Origin: Sandaracinus amylolyticus
Lineage (GTDB): Bacteria; Myxococcota_A; Polyangia; Polyangiales; Sandaracinaceae
NCBI RefSeq assembly: GCF_000737325.1
Contig: NZ_CP011125.1
Span: forward strand, 558,001 to 622,000
DNA length: 64,000 nucleotides
Direction: 5' to 3'
A program made the translations under genes and the position numbers. Below, piece after piece: positions 18,370-27,007 of the stretch; position 1 is the first letter of the stretch; every line of letters begins with the position of its first letter. The notes under the pieces are model-generated. The model had not been told where the DNA came from. It saw only the letters and a program-made list of their open reading frames with translations, and searched no databases.

Positions 18370-19380
18370 ATGGACCGACGATCGTTCCTCGCCGCGTTGC
18401 CCGCTCTCGCGACGGGTCTGCTCGCTCCGAGCGTGGCAGCTCGCCTCGCATCCGCGCAGGAAGCCCCGGTCACGCTGCGCATCGCGACGCTCGCGCCGCG
18501 CGGCTCGGCGTGGCACCGCGTGTTCACCGCGTGGGGCAACACGCTGCGCACGCAGACCAACGGGCGCCTCACGATCAACGTGATGCCCGCGGGCGCCGGC
18601 GACGAGCTCGATCTCGTGCGCCGCATGCGCGCGCGAGAGATCGACGGAGCGAGCTTCACCGCGATCGGGATCGGACAGATCGCGCGCCCCGTGCTCGTGC
18701 TGCAGGCGCCCGGCGTGTTCGAGACGTACGAGCACCTCGATCGCGCGCGCACGCGCATGGACGCCGAGCTGCGCGGCCTCTTCGAGCAGAACGGCGCGAC
18801 GCTCATGGGCTGGAGCGACTACGGGCAGGGCCGCATCTTCTCGACGCGCCCGATCCGTCGCCCCGCGGACTTCCGCGAGGCGCGCCCGTGGGTCCTCGAG
18901 AACGATCCGGTGTTCCCCGAGCTGCTGCGCGTGATCGGCGCGACCGGCGGCGTGCCGCTGCCCATCGGACAGGTGATGGGCGCGCTCGAGCAGGGCCGCA
19001 TCGACACCGTCGTCGCGTCGGCGACCGCGGCGAGCGCGCTGCAGTGGCACACGCGCCTCAACCACGTGATGCAGCAGTCGAACGCGGTGCTGCTCGGCGC
19101 GACGCTCTTCTCGAAGGAGAAGGTCGAGTCGCTGCCCGCCGATCTCCAGACCGCGCTGCGCGAGACCGGACGCCAAGCGCACGAGACGCTGCAGCGCACG
19201 GTGCGTCGCGACGACGATCGCTACTACCAGACGCTCTCGACGCGCCCCGGCATGACCATCGTCGACGCGTCGCAGTACGAAGCGGAGTGGCGACAGGTCG
19301 CGCAGCAGACGCGCGAACGCCTCGTCGGTCGCGTCTACACGCGCGAGCTGCTCGACCGCGCGATCGCAGCAGCGCGTTAG
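18370..19380 (+). CDS. TRAP transporter substrate-binding protein (DctP family)
   Basis: The 336-residue periplasmic binding protein starts MDRRSFLAALPALATG, a twin-arginine-like export signal. The DctP fold is shown by TLRIATLAPRGSAWHRVFTAW at the start and VLQAPGVFETYEHLDRAR. The Arg expected to hold the substrate carboxylate may be in GQGRIFSTRPIRRPAD. A T-component gene lies just upstream. No DctQ or DctM permease genes are adjacent, so the transporter membrane part must be encoded elsewhere. Confidence 0.87.
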   Translation: MDRRSFLAALPALATGLLAPSVAARLASAQEAPVTLRIATLAPRGSAWHRVFTAWGNTLRTQTNGRLTINVMPAGAGDELDLVRRMRAREIDGASFTAIGIGQIARPVLVLQAPGVFETYEHLDRARTRMDAELRGLFEQNGATLMGWSDYGQGRIFSTRPIRRPADFREARPWVLENDPVFPELLRVIGATGGVPLPIGQVMGALEQGRIDTVVASATAASALQWHTRLNHVMQQSNAVLLGATLFSKEKVESLPADLQTALRETGRQAHETLQRTVRRDDDRYYQTLSTRPGMTIVDASQYEAEWRQVAQQTRERLVGRVYTRELLDRAIAAAR

Positions 19381-19492
19381 CAACCGACGTCATCGTCGTG
19401 GTCGTGGTCGTGTGATCGGCTTCGACGACGGCTCCAGTGTCGGTCGGCACCGAACACACACGGAGGCATCTCGTGTACCCTGCGAGTCGTCG

Positions 19493-20593
19493 ATGAACGC
19501 GACCGCGCCCAGCGCCTCCAAGCCCGATCCGATGGTCGGTCAGATCGTCGCGGGGAAGTATCGCCTCGACGCGAAGCTCGGCGCCGGCGCGATGGGCACC
19601 GTGTACCGCGCGACCGACGCGCGCGGCGCGCTGTGCGCGGTGAAGATCCTCCAGGACGAGATCGCCGACGACGAGACGCGCGAGCGCTTCCGCCGCGAAG
19701 CCGAGGCGCTCTTCGAGCTCAAGCACCCGAACATCCTCGAGGTGCGCGACTACGGTGTCTGGGCGCCGCCGGGCGTCGATGCGCAGCGCAGCACGCCGTA
19801 CCTCGTGATGGAGCTGCTGCAGGGCCGCACGCTCGAGGAGATGGTCGTCGAGCACACGCCCGATCCCCAGACCGGGCTCGAGCTCGGCAAACAAGTGCTC
19901 CGCGGCCTCGCGCACGCGCACAAGGCGGGCGTGCTGCATCGCGACCTGAAGACCGAGAACGTCTTCGTCACGTGGGACGGTCAGCACTGGGTCGCGAAGC
20001 TGCTCGACTTCGGTCTGGTGAAGTTCACCGACGACAAGAAGTGGGGCCCCGCGAAGAAGCTCACGATGCAGGGCGCGGTGTTCGGAAGCCCCGCGTACAT
20101 GTCGCCCGAGCAAGCGACGGGCACGCCGGTCGACGCGCGCAGCGACGTCTACTCGTTCGGCATCATGCTGTTCGAGATGCTGACGGGCTCGTGGCCGTTC
20201 GAGGTCGAGAGCCAGCACGAGATGCTCAAGGCGCACCTGCTCGAGCCGGTGCCGCCGCTCTCGACGAAGCGCGAGGGGCTCACGGTGCTGCCGGCGCTCG
20301 AGCAGATCGTGCAGCGCGCGCTCGCGAAGAAGCCGAGCGACCGCTTCGCGAACGCGCCCGAGATGCTCGCCGCGCTCGAGGCGCTCCCGACGCCCGCGGC
20401 GTGGATCAGCGGGCTGACCCACGTCCCGCCTCAGCCGATCGCGCCGCCGCCGGCGATGCACGCGCCCGCGATGGATCACGCGCACGAGGCCGACGCGTCG
20501 CCGACCAAGTCGCTGGCGATCCTGGGCATCGCGGCGGGCGTCGGCGTGCTGGTTCTGCTGGTGCTCGTCGCGGCGTTCTTCGCGCTGCGCTGA
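19493..20593 (+). CDS. Membrane-anchored Ser/Thr protein kinase (short tail)
   Basis: The 366-residue Hanks-type kinase carries the usual motifs: Gly loop LGAGAMGTVYRA, lysine in CAVKIL, catalytic loop HRDLKTEN, DFGLVK and GSPAYMSPEQA. After the kinase domain come a short linker with the His/Ala/Pro-rich segment PPPAMHAPAMDHAHE and a C-terminal membrane helix ending AAFFALR, so there is almost no sensor domain. I chose the ATG at 19493; the longer frame adds 27 unrelated residues. It lies 112 bases downstream of the DctP gene. Confidence 0.9.
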   Translation: MNATAPSASKPDPMVGQIVAGKYRLDAKLGAGAMGTVYRATDARGALCAVKILQDEIADDETRERFRREAEALFELKHPNILEVRDYGVWAPPGVDAQRSTPYLVMELLQGRTLEEMVVEHTPDPQTGLELGKQVLRGLAHAHKAGVLHRDLKTENVFVTWDGQHWVAKLLDFGLVKFTDDKKWGPAKKLTMQGAVFGSPAYMSPEQATGTPVDARSDVYSFGIMLFEMLTGSWPFEVESQHEMLKAHLLEPVPPLSTKREGLTVLPALEQIVQRALAKKPSDRFANAPEMLAALEALPTPAAWISGLTHVPPQPIAPPPAMHAPAMDHAHEADASPTKSLAILGIAAGVGVLVLLVLVAAFFALR

Positions 20594-20665
20594 CGAGTGA
20601 CCCCGCGGCGCATCCACATCCGCGCGATCGCGGAGGTCTGACCGTCCTCCACCGAGGTCAGTGGT

Positions 20666-20874
20666 CGGATCGATAAATTGTGGCTCGTGACGTCATACGC
20701 ATGGTCACGGATCGATAAATTGTGGCTCGTGACCTCATACGCATGGTCACGGATCGATAAATTCTGACGTTCGACCACTGGGCGAAGTGGTCGAGCGCGA
20801 GAGTTGTGACTCGTGACCTCATACGCATGGTCACCGTCGCCAGAATTCTGACTGGTGACCTCATGCGCTTGGTC
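20666..20874. repeat. 42-bp tandem repeat with palindromic core
   Basis: Two near-identical 42-bp units begin at 20666 and 20708 with CGGATCGATAAATTGTGGCT. A third begins at 20750 but diverges after its first 14 bases. Two degenerate copies (about 20803-20834 and 20842-20876) keep the core. Each core has GTGACC, about ten bases, then GGTCAC, so it is an imperfect palindrome. The AT-rich GATAAATT stretch stands out in this GC-rich DNA. Confidence 0.75.
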
Positions 20875-20956
20875 ACGATCCGAGAGCTCTCGGGAAGCCA
20901 GGAATCCGAGGAGAGCGGCATTCGGAATTTCTAAGGAAAGCAGGAAGTTAGGAAGG

Positions 20957-20989
20957 CAGGAGGGGAGACAGGTGGGTCTCCCCCTCCTG
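20957..20989. terminator. Bidirectional hairpin between convergent genes
   Basis: CAGGAGGGGAGAC (20957-20969) pairs with GTCTCCCCCTCCTG (20976-20989) apart from one bulged C, with a 6-base loop. It lies between the kinase (ending 20593) and the flavoprotein (ending 21045). There is no clear T-run. Confidence 0.5.
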
Positions 20990-21044
20990 TCCCTCCTGCT
21001 CTCCTTAGCGGAACCTCTTCTCTCCGAAGCTCCTGAGAGGCCGT

Positions 21045-22637
21045 TCAGGCGAGCAGCACACCCGGGTTGAGGATGCCGGCCGGGTCGAGCTCGCGCTTGG
21101 TCGCGCGCAGCACGTGCTCGAAGAGGCTCGGGCGCTCCTGCTCGTACCACGGGCGATGGAGCCGACCGACCGCGTGGTGGTGCGTGATCGTCGCGCCGTG
21201 GGCCATCAGCGCGTCGCTCGCCGCGCGCTTGATCTCGGTCCACTGCTCGAGCTCGCGGCCGCGCGTCGCCGGCGCGACGAACGTGTAGTACGGCGCCGGG
21301 CCATCCGGATAGACGTGGGTGAAGCGGCAGCTCACGAGCGCCTTCGCGCCGCATACGCGCGCGCTCGCGTCGCGCACCGCGCGCACCACCGCTGCGTGCA
21401 GCGTCGCGAAGCGATCCCACGTGCACGCCGTCTCGAACGTGTCCGCGATCATCCCGAGGCTCACGAGCGAGCTCTGGAGGTACGGCGCATCGAGGAACGC
21501 CTGACGCCATCGCCCCGCCGCGTCGTCGGCGCTGCCCGCGCCCGAGCGGTAGGTCGCGCCCTCCGACTCACCGCCGTGCTCGCGCGCGATCGAGAGCGCG
21601 CGCTCCATCCACGCTTCGAGCGGATGATCCGCGCTCTCGAACCCGAGCACGAGCACCGACGCGCCCATCGCGACGCCGTTCATCATCGCTTCGCGCTGAT
21701 CGAGCAGGCGACAGTTCGACGGGAAGAGCCCCGACTGCGCGATCGCGCGCGTGGCGTCGACCGCGCGCTCGTAGCTCGTGAACTTCACGCTCGCGCTCGC
21801 GCGGAAGGTCGGGCGCACCTGCACGCGCACCCACGCGTCGGTGATCACGCCGAAGATGCCTTCGCTCCCGAGCATCAGACGATCGGGGCTCGGCCCCGCG
21901 CCCGACGCGGGCAGTCGGCGCGTCTCGATCAGACCGCGCGGCGTCACGACGCGCATCGACTCCACGAGATCGTCGACGTGCGTGTAGACCGTCGCGAAGT
22001 GCCCGCCGGCGCGCGTCGCGATCCACCCGCCGAGCGTCGAGTGCTCGAACGACTGCGGATAACAGCGCATCGACATGCCGTGCTGCGCGAGCTGCGCCTC
22101 GAGCTGCGGGCCCGTCGCGCCCGCTTGGATGCGCGCGGCGCGCGACGTCGCGTCCACCTCGAGCACGCGCGTCATCGCACCGAGGTCGAGCGACACCACG
22201 CCCGCGTACGTCTCGCGCCGCTCGTCCATCTCGACGCCGCCGACCACGCTGGTGCCGCCGCCGAACGGGACCACCGCGACGCGCGCGCTCGACGCCCAGT
22301 CGAGGATCGCGTCGACCTCGCGCTCGTCGCGCGGGCGCATCACGAGATCGGGCGCGCTCGCGAAGTCGCCGTAGAAGCCGCGCACCACGTCGCGGTAGGA
22401 GCGACCGCGCGTGTGCAGCGCACGATCCTCGTGATCGATCGAGGTGATCGCCGCGAGCGATGGAGGCGCGTCGATGCGCGGTGCCGGCATCGTGATCGCA
22501 TCGAGCGCGACCGGCTCGGTCACGTCCTTCACGTCGAACGACGTGATCGCGCGCACCTGCTCGCCGATCGCGCGCCGCGCATCGCGATCGGGGAATCGAT
22601 CCGCCCAGCCCCAGGCCCAGTGAGAGCGTCTTCGCAT
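21045..22637 (-). CDS. FAD-linked oxidase, alkyldihydroxyacetonephosphate synthase-like
   Basis: The 530-residue VAO/PCMH flavoprotein has the FAD loop VVPFGGGTSVVGG and the second FAD segment HSTLGGWIATRAGGHF. Its C-terminal region, FTHVYPDGPAPYYTF then THHHAVGRLHRPWYEQE, closely resembles the active site of alkyl-DHAP synthase (AGPS), which makes the ether bond of ether lipids. Myxobacteria are known to make ether lipids with such an enzyme, so that role is likely. A D-lactate or glycolate oxidase is a weaker alternative. The alanine racemase gene lies 20 bases upstream on the same strand. Confidence 0.82.
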   Translation of the reverse strand: MRRRSHWAWGWADRFPDRDARRAIGEQVRAITSFDVKDVTEPVALDAITMPAPRIDAPPSLAAITSIDHEDRALHTRGRSYRDVVRGFYGDFASAPDLVMRPRDEREVDAILDWASSARVAVVPFGGGTSVVGGVEMDERRETYAGVVSLDLGAMTRVLEVDATSRAARIQAGATGPQLEAQLAQHGMSMRCYPQSFEHSTLGGWIATRAGGHFATVYTHVDDLVESMRVVTPRGLIETRRLPASGAGPSPDRLMLGSEGIFGVITDAWVRVQVRPTFRASASVKFTSYERAVDATRAIAQSGLFPSNCRLLDQREAMMNGVAMGASVLVLGFESADHPLEAWMERALSIAREHGGESEGATYRSGAGSADDAAGRWRQAFLDAPYLQSSLVSLGMIADTFETACTWDRFATLHAAVVRAVRDASARVCGAKALVSCRFTHVYPDGPAPYYTFVAPATRGRELEQWTEIKRAASDALMAHGATITHHHAVGRLHRPWYEQERPSLFEHVLRATKRELDPAGILNPGVLLA

Positions 22638-22657
22638 CGCGCGAAGAGGCTACTCGA

Positions 22658-23797
22658 TCAGCGGTACACGCGAGGCACGCGGGTGTTGATGCCGACCAGG
22701 ATCTCGTGGGGGATCGTGCCCGCCCACGCCGCGAGATCTTCCACGGTGATCTCGTGATCGCCGTCGCGACCGAGCAGCACGACCTCGTCGCCGTTGTACG
22801 CGCTGCCCCAGCCGACGCTGACCATCAGCTGGTCCATGCACACGCGCCCGACCACCGGATGTCGCGCGCCGCGCAGGATCACCTCGGCGCGGTTCGAGAG
22901 CGCGCGCGGATAGCCGTCGCCGTAGCCCACCGGGAGCGTCACGACGCGCGTCATCTCCGAGGGCGTCCACGTCGAGCCGTAGCTCACCGAGTGCCCGGGC
23001 TTCACGACCTTGAAGTAGACGACGCGCGTGACCCAGCGCAGCGCGCCACGCACCGGCACGAGGTCGGGCACGTGAGGCGAAGGGCGCGCGCCGTAGAAGA
23101 GGATCCCGGGCCGCACCATGTCGAAGTGGCTCTCGGGCAGCGCGAGGATCGCGCCCGAGCTCGCAGCATGGCGCAGCGGCGGCGCGATCGAGCGACGCTC
23201 GTAGAAGCGCAGCACCTCGTGGAAGCGCTCGAGCTGGAGGCGCGCGTGCGCGAGGTCGCCCTCGTCGGCGTTCGCGAAGTGCGTGAACACGCCCTCGACG
23301 TCGACGTGACGGCACGCGAGCGAGGCCTCGAGCAGGCCCTCGGCGCTGTACCAGTGCACGCCGATGCGCTCCATGCCGGTGTCGATCTTCAGGTGCACCT
23401 TCGCGCGCACCTTCTTCGACTCGGCGCACGACTCGATCGCGCGCAGCTTGTCGATCGACGACGCGCAGAGCGTGAGGTCGTGCTCGAGGAAGAGCGGGAT
23501 CTGCTCGCCGACGATCCCGCCGAGCACGAGCACCGGCATGCGCACGCCCTCTTCGCGGAGGCGGATGCCCTCCTCGAGGTACGCGACGCCGATCATCGGC
23601 GCGCCGATCGACTCGAGCGTGCGCGCGACCTCGACGAGCCCGTGGCCGTACGCGTTCGCCTTGAGGATCGGCATCACGCGCGAGGCGCCGACGTGGGCCT
23701 GGATCGCGCGGTAGTTCGCGACGAGCTGCGCGAGATCCACCTCGAGGTGGGTGGGGCGCAGCTCGCTGCTCGCGATGGTGGGCTCGTGGAGGCGCAC
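22658..23797 (-). CDS. alr: Alanine racemase
   Basis: The 379-residue PLP enzyme interconverts L- and D-alanine for peptidoglycan. The PLP lysine is K46 in ILKANAYGHG. Other family motifs are IDTGMERIGV, HAASSGAIL, MVRPGILFYG, SYGSTW (catalytic Tyr), PVGYGDGYPRALSN and GRVCMDQL. The length is normal for Alr. It sits between an upstream membrane-protein gene and the AGPS-like gene, all on the minus strand with short gaps, and is probably co-transcribed with them. Confidence 0.95.
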   Translation of the reverse strand: MRLHEPTIASSELRPTHLEVDLAQLVANYRAIQAHVGASRVMPILKANAYGHGLVEVARTLESIGAPMIGVAYLEEGIRLREEGVRMPVLVLGGIVGEQIPLFLEHDLTLCASSIDKLRAIESCAESKKVRAKVHLKIDTGMERIGVHWYSAEGLLEASLACRHVDVEGVFTHFANADEGDLAHARLQLERFHEVLRFYERRSIAPPLRHAASSGAILALPESHFDMVRPGILFYGARPSPHVPDLVPVRGALRWVTRVVYFKVVKPGHSVSYGSTWTPSEMTRVVTLPVGYGDGYPRALSNRAEVILRGARHPVVGRVCMDQLMVSVGWGSAYNGDEVVLLGRDGDHEITVEDLAAWAGTIPHEILVGINTRVPRVYR

Positions 23798-24909
23798 GTC
23801 GTGGAGGACGGCTCAGGGCGCGGGCGCGCTTCCCGCTGCGGGCTCGGCAGGCGCGTCTTCGGTGGGCGGAGTGCCTTCTGCCGGGGGCGCGGTGCCTTCT
23901 GCCGGGGGCGCGGTGCCTTCCGGGGCGCGGTGCCTTCCGTGGGCGCGGTGCCTTCCGGGGCGGTGCGTTCTGCCTGCTGCTCTTCCATGCGGCGCTGGAG
24001 CACGTCGCCGCTCTCCACCGTCAGCGGTGCTTCGCCGGTGAGCGCCTTGATCTGCGCCGCGATCGAGCAGTCGTGCGCGCCGCCGCTGCGCATCTGCGGG
24101 TGACCGTCGGTGGGCGGCGCGGGCGCGACTCCGTCGAACCGCAGTCGCACCGGCAGGAGGATGCCTCGCGCGTGTACCCGCGCGCGCAGCAGCTGACGCT
24201 GCTCGCGGAGGTCCCAGAGGAACACGTCCACCGGCTCGTCGCGGCGGTTGTCGCCCTGCTGCACGACGAGCAGGAAGTACTGCGCACCGAGCAGGCTCGC
24301 GACCACCGGCACGTCGACCTCGATGTTGCGCGCGAGCTGCTCGTCCATCACGCGGAGGCGCATGTAGTCGCTCGTCGCGCGCGCCTCGTCGCGCCACTCC
24401 GGCGACAGGAACGAGCCCGTCTCGTAGAGCCCGCGCGCCGATGCCGGAGCGATGCCCAGGCAGCGCGTCAGCGCGTCCTGCTCCATCGCCATCGCGGCCT
24501 GCGCGATGCCCTCGCGGCTCGACGCCTGCTCCGCGGTGAGGCGCAGATAGACGCCGTCCCCCGAGTGCAGCCCCGAGATGCGCAGACGCGGATCGACCCA
24601 GCGCTCGGGCTCGCCCGCCTGCGCCGCTTCCATCGTCCACTGCTCGAGCTGCTGGCGGAACCCGACGTAGCGCTCCGAGAGCGAGCTCAGGTGCTCGTCG
24701 TACGTGTCGAGCACCTGCGTGCGCATCGCGTCGGCGCGCTGCCGCTCGCGCACCTGATAGGCGCCCACCGCGAGCGCCGCCATCCCGCCGAAGATCACGA
24801 TCCACTTCCACGGGATCCGCGGCATGTACGAGGGACGCCCGAGCAGCTCGTCGGGCTCGGGCCGCGCCGGCTTCAGCGCGGGCTCGTTGGGATCCTTCTC
24901 GTCGCTCAT
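23674..24909 (-). CDS. Single-span membrane protein with EGTAP repeat tail, apparently frameshifted
   Basis: The protein starts MSDEKDPNEPALKPARPEPD, then one membrane helix (WKWIVIFGGMAALAVGAY), then an exported domain of unknown fold. The tail is a repeat of E-G-T-A-P. At about 23922-23929 the frame slips: as read it turns into Arg/Lys/Pro-rich sequence and runs 124 bases into alr. The neighbouring frame continues the EGTAP pattern and stops at 23813, 16 bases before alr. The two flanking repeats have a run of five G on the plus strand where this one has four. A one-base deletion (true or a sequencing error) is the simplest reading; the intended product would be about 365 residues. Function is unknown. 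Confidence 0.65.
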   Translation of the reverse strand: MSDEKDPNEPALKPARPEPDELLGRPSYMPRIPWKWIVIFGGMAALAVGAYQVRERQRADAMRTQVLDTYDEHLSSLSERYVGFRQQLEQWTMEAAQAGEPERWVDPRLRISGLHSGDGVYLRLTAEQASSREGIAQAAMAMEQDALTRCLGIAPASARGLYETGSFLSPEWRDEARATSDYMRLRVMDEQLARNIEVDVPVVASLLGAQYFLLVVQQGDNRRDEPVDVFLWDLREQRQLLRARVHARGILLPVRLRFDGVAPAPPTDGHPQMRSGGAHDCSIAAQIKALTGEAPLTVESGDVLQRRMEEQQAERTAPEGTAPTEGTAPRKAPRPRQKAPRPRQKALRPPKTRLPSPQREARPRPEPSSTTCASTSPPSRAASCAPPTSRWISRSSSRTTARSRPTSAPRA

Positions 24910-24933
24910 TCGAGTGCGCCCTCTATAGCCCAG

Positions 24934-24974
24934 AAAACAGCGCGGGCCCCGAGCACTAGTGTGCGCGGGGCCCG
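24934..24974 (-). terminator. Intrinsic terminator after the minus-strand TolR gene
   Basis: A perfect 9-bp stem (CGGGCCCCG at 24945-24953 with its complement at 24966-24974) is followed on the minus strand by CGCTGTTTTCT. It separates the motor cassette from the downstream membrane-protein gene. Confidence 0.65.
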
Positions 24975-25005
24975 TCGAGTTCCGTCGGAGTGACTGCCTA
25001 CTCGG

Positions 25006-25545
25006 TCAGTCCCCGCCGGTCTGGTTCACGGCGAAGCTGATGTTCGTGTAGCCGGCCTGGGCCGCCGAGAACATCACCTTCTTGATCACGCGGAAGTCGA
25101 TCGAGCGGTCCGCCTGCACGATCACGGTGCCCGGGAAGGGCTCGCGGGCGTGGAGGATCGACCAGTTGCGGCGCAGCGTCTCGAGGTCCGAGACGAGCTG
25201 CTCGATGCGCTCGAGGCCCGCGTTCGCCGCGAGCGTCGGCGTGTCCGCCATGCGGCGGCCGTCGAGCGTCACGACGCGCGCGTCGATCGCGACGATCGGC
25301 GCGAGCTCGAGGTCGATCGCGTTGGTCGCGTTCGGCATCACGAGGTTCGGGCGCTGCGAGAGCAGCTCACCGCTCGCGCTGAACGACGAGAGCAGGAAGA
25401 CGACCAGCGTGATGAGGAAGTCGATGAAGGGGACCAGCGGGATCTGCGAGTCCATCGACTTGCGCCCGCCGCCCGCCACCTTGCTGCGGACGAACTTGAG
25501 CGGGACGTGGTGGAGCAGGACTCGGTCGGGCTTGTGAATCGGCAT
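25006..25545 (-). CDS. ExbD/TolR-family proton-channel protein (cassette 1, second copy)
   Basis: The 179-residue protein has one N-terminal membrane helix with the essential proton-carrying Asp in VPFIDFLITLVVFLL, then a periplasmic TolR-like domain (GTVIVQADRSIDFRVIKKVM). It is the last gene of a TolQ-TolR-TolR cassette on the minus strand, 24 bases after the previous TolR, and is followed by a terminator. Such proteins with a TolQ partner turn proton flow into work across the envelope (Tol-Pal, ExbBD or gliding AglRQS). Which system this is cannot be told from one sequence. Confidence 0.88.
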   Translation of the reverse strand: MPIHKPDRVLLHHVPLKFVRSKVAGGGRKSMDSQIPLVPFIDFLITLVVFLLSSFSASGELLSQRPNLVMPNATNAIDLELAPIVAIDARVVTLDGRRMADTPTLAANAGLERIEQLVSDLETLRRNWSILHAREPFPGTVIVQADRSIDFRVIKKVMFSAAQAGYTNISFAVNQTGGD

Positions 25546-25569
25546 GACTCGTTCCTCTTCAGCGCTCGC

Positions 25570-26046
25570 TCAGAGCGCCGCTCCATCCGAAAGGGACACG
25601 TCCTCGAAGCCCTGACCGACCGCGAGATCCATCGCCGCGATGACGTCCTCGTAGAGAACGCCGTCCTCGGGGGCGACGATCAGGTCGCGACGGTTCGGCT
25701 CCGCGGTGCGACGCTCGGTGAGACGCGTGCGGAGCGTCTCGAGGTCGTACTCGCCGCTGGCCTTCGGGATCTCGATGCGCTCACCCGCGGTCGACGCGAT
25801 GGTGAAGCCCGCCTGCGTCACCTGCAGGTAGAGGCGGATCGTCTCCTCGGGAGGAGGCTGGTCGGGCTGCGCGGCCTGACCGGGGACCTGCTGGTTCGCG
25901 TCGAGGCGCGCCAGGCGGTTCCACACCGCCGTGACGAGCAGGAACATGACGCAGCAGAGGAGCAGATCGATGAACGGGACGAGCGGGATCTCGGAATCGA
26001 CGCTCTTCTTCCCGCCGTGACCACCGCCGACGCTAATGCCACCCAT
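25570..26046 (-). CDS. ExbD/TolR-family proton-channel protein (cassette 1, first copy)
   Basis: The 158-residue protein has a Gly-rich start (MGGISVGGGHGGKK), then a membrane helix with the conserved Asp in VPFIDLLLCCVMFLL. The periplasmic part has DLIVAPEDGVLYEDVIAAMD, the TolR-type C-terminal motif. It lies between the TolQ gene and a second TolR gene on the minus strand. The 190-base gap to TolQ is unusually long for such cassettes and contains an inverted repeat (26135-26203). Confidence 0.88.
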   Translation of the reverse strand: MGGISVGGGHGGKKSVDSEIPLVPFIDLLLCCVMFLLVTAVWNRLARLDANQQVPGQAAQPDQPPPEETIRLYLQVTQAGFTIASTAGERIEIPKASGEYDLETLRTRLTERRTAEPNRRDLIVAPEDGVLYEDVIAAMDLAVGQGFEDVSLSDGAAL

Positions 26047-26134
26047 CTTGGTCTCCGCGCTTCGGTTCTGGGGTGAGCCAACTACTACGAACGATCTCGA
26101 GCGTGCGAGTCGAGACCTCGAATCGGAGAACGAA

Positions 26135-26203
26135 GAAGGGCCGCTACCTCGCGTGAGACTTCGCGGCGTTCAGTCCGCGAACGAGCGAGTGGAGCGGCCC
26201 TTC
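26135..26203 (-). promoter_or_regulatory. Long inverted repeat between TolQ and TolR of cassette 1
   Basis: GAAGGGCCGCT (26135-26145) pairs perfectly with AGCGGCCCTTC (26193-26203). An inner TCGCG...CGCGA hairpin sits between the arms. It lies just after the TolQ stop in transcription order and could be an attenuator or an RNA-stability element giving more TolQ than TolR. Confidence 0.4.
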
Positions 26204-26236
26204 CGCGTGCGTTCCCGAGAGGCCCCGTGCTCGAGA

Positions 26237-26890
26237 TCAGGCCGCCTGCTGGAGGCCCTGGAGGTTGATCTTGGAGCGGTTGTTCACGACCAGGTTCATC
26301 ACCTGGACGGTCGCGCCGTTGATGTCGTCGAGCAGCGACTGCGTCTTGCCGTTGAGCACGGCGAAGCCGATCAGCGCGATGATCGCGGCGAGGAGACCGA
26401 AGGCCGTGCAGTTCATGGCCTCCGAGATACCGCGGGCGAGCATCGTCGCGCGGCTCGCGGCGTCGGCGTTCGCGACCGCGCCGAAGGCGGCGATCAGACC
26501 GGTGACGGTGCCGAGAAGGCCCGAGAGCATCGCGAGGTTCGCGAGGAGCGCGAGGTAGCCCGTGCGCTGCTCGATCTTCGGGAGCTCACGGAGCGCGGCC
26601 TCGTCCATCGCCGCCTGCACTTCCGAGTCGGGGCGATTGACCTTCATGAGACCCGCCTTGACGATGCGGGCGAGCGGCGCGTTCGCAGCCGAGCAGAGCT
26701 TGATCGCGCGTCCGATGTCGCCGGCGAGGATGCACTTCTGCATCGTGGCCAGGAAGACGTCGCGGTTGATCGAGCTGCGGTACAGGTAGATCGAGCGCTC
26801 GATGATGATGCCGATCGCGATGATCTGCCAGAAGAGGATGGGGTACATGCCCCAACCGCCCTCTTCGAAGTGGTGCGCCAGCGTTGCCAT
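26237..26890 (-). CDS. MotA/TolQ/ExbB-family proton-channel protein (cassette 1)
   Basis: The 217-residue protein has three membrane spans, the first at WGMYPILFWQIIAIGIIIE and two long ones around LLANLAMLSGLLGTVTGLI and CTAFGLLAAIIALIGFAVL. GLLGTVTGLI is the TolQ/ExbB channel signature. I chose the ATG at 26890 because AGGAGG precedes it; the longer frame adds 20 basic residues. It heads a minus-strand cassette with two TolR genes. A promoter with TTGACC and TATCAT lies about 120 bases upstream. Confidence 0.88.
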   Translation of the reverse strand: MATLAHHFEEGGWGMYPILFWQIIAIGIIIERSIYLYRSSINRDVFLATMQKCILAGDIGRAIKLCSAANAPLARIVKAGLMKVNRPDSEVQAAMDEAALRELPKIEQRTGYLALLANLAMLSGLLGTVTGLIAAFGAVANADAASRATMLARGISEAMNCTAFGLLAAIIALIGFAVLNGKTQSLLDDINGATVQVMNLVVNNRSKINLQGLQQAA

Positions 26891-27007
26891 GGTGCCTTTC
26901 TTCCTCCTGGGGGCTTCTCGTGGATGCTGCGGTCTCGACTTCGCGAGCACGCTCGGTAAGCAATGTTTCGAAGCGAAAAGCGCAGCTTCCTACGGGAACG
27001 GCGAGCG

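Larger units (their letters stand above)
20594..21044. other. Intergenic region with tandem repeats and a hairpin
   Basis: This 451-base gap lies between convergent genes. It holds a 42-bp tandem repeat with degenerate copies (20666-20874) and a strong hairpin (20957-20989). Short frames within it only mirror the repeat and show no start signals or protein family. Confidence 0.6.
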
